This document shows positions 63,760-64,000 of a stretch of 64,000 bases of DNA, piece after piece (within the stretch, counting starts at the first letter, position 1; each line of letters starts with the position of its first letter). This DNA is from Nitrosomonas ureae (lineage in GTDB: Bacteria > Pseudomonadota > Gammaproteobacteria > Burkholderiales > Nitrosomonadaceae), in the NCBI RefSeq assembly GCF_001455205.1, contig NZ_CP013341.1:1-64000 (forward strand), read 5' to 3'. The translations under genes were made by a program, and so were the position numbers. The notes beneath the pieces are model-generated. The model had not been told where the DNA came from and did no database searches. It saw only the letters and a list, made by a program, of their open reading frames with translations.

Positions 63760-64000
63760 TAGCATATTTTAGCGTTTGCAGTAATGCAAGCGTAAAAAAT
63801 ACTTTTCTGGCGCCTCTGATCCTAATCTTTTTTTGTTGTTGGATGCTGTTAAGCCAATCCGCGATGGCTGCGGATGCCACCGTTCAATCCGTTCGCGTTG
63901 GATTGACTCCTGACTATACACGCATCACCCTTGAATCCGATCGGCCGCTTGAATATGAGCTGAGTATGCTGGATAACCCGCACCGCGTGGTCATTGATCT
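63723..64000 (+). CDS. amiC: N-acetylmuramoyl-L-alanine amidase, N-terminal part
   Basis: Runs off the right edge; 92 residues visible. A long signal region (LAPLILIFFCCWMLLSQSAM A) is followed by the AMIN domain (VQSVRVGLTPDYTRITLESD, MLDNPHRVVID). The tsaE-amiC order is conserved in proteobacteria. It hydrolyses peptidoglycan at division. The catalytic domain lies outside the window. Confidence 0.85.
   Translation, partial: MPDTLDYRKKYLIAYFSVCSNASVKNTFLAPLILIFFCCWMLLSQSAMAADATVQSVRVGLTPDYTRITLESDRPLEYELSMLDNPHRVVID

Noticed and set aside
1..64000. CRISPR array or prophage
   Set aside because: No regularly spaced direct repeats, cas genes or structural phage genes were seen.

Overview
The window reads as a chromosomal segment of an ammonia-oxidising betaproteobacterium of the genus Nitrosomonas. 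The diagnostic evidence is a complete hydroxylamine-oxidation cluster in one direction: octahaem hydroxylamine oxidoreductase haoA, haoB, tetrahaem cytochrome c554 cycA and tetrahaem quinone reductase cM552 cycB. A small copper-binding SmbP protein, a c552-type monohaem cytochrome and the gene order tpiA-secG-tRNA-Leu-nuoABC fit the same assignment. The sequence is AT-rich.

Layout. 1-5,440 (minus): nuoC (partial), nuoB, nuoA, tRNA-Leu(GAG), secG, tpiA, pstB, pstA, pstC. Nearly every protein gene here carries single-base indels, mostly in homopolymers, although the reading frames rebuild to full-length conserved proteins; base-calling error is the likeliest cause. 5,726-10,001: the hao cluster. 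10,276-10,983: rpsT and a small Cys-rich exported protein. 11,109-11,964: an intact IS5-family element with a correctly phased -1 slippery site. 12,366-18,800: an accessory block with three exported proteins on the minus strand (one YcnI/DUF1775-like) and, divergently, an exported amidohydrolase plus a membrane spermidine-synthase-like protein. The intergenic region between them carries three copies of a 17-bp palindrome, a leader hairpin and a minus-strand terminator.

18,889-24,397: recN, nadK, hrcA, hemH, smbP. 24,702-31,265: a decaying region with a DUF4231/SLATT pseudogene, an HNH-nuclease pseudogene, a membrane EEP-family phosphohydrolase, an IS200/IS605 element split by IS3-type debris, a Fur-box-like site ahead of a small DUF6746 periplasmic protein, and a second frameshifted IS3-type element. 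31,800-31,990 holds several nested inverted repeats that may be a structured RNA.

32,049-48,398: core genes: yraN, lpoA-like and divergent rsmI, pyrC, a His-rich lipoprotein, dacC, a D-amino-acid transaminase, ybeD-lipB-lipA (lipoate synthesis), an OsmC-like protein, cytochrome c552, ilvD, lgt, phoR-phoB, DUF971, ubiE. 48,471-53,729: small membrane proteins, an Slp lipoprotein, a diguanylate cyclase, and a two-gene monooxygenase/iron alcohol dehydrogenase operon. 53,767-64,000: PP2C phosphatase, a standalone PD-(D/E)XK nuclease next to a DUF2779 remnant, dienelactone hydrolase, a HbpS-like protein, tmk-holB, ampD, a sugar-phosphate mutarotase, purT, queG, tsaE and the start of amiC.

How they work together: hydroxylamine electrons pass HAO to c554 to cM552 to quinone; Complex I, UbiE and the c552 cytochrome belong to the same respiratory economy. 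Several exported His/Cys-rich proteins suggest heavy periplasmic metal handling. No CRISPR array, prophage or complete defence system was found. The least explained and most testable locus is the palindrome-controlled divergent region at 12.7-18.3 kb.
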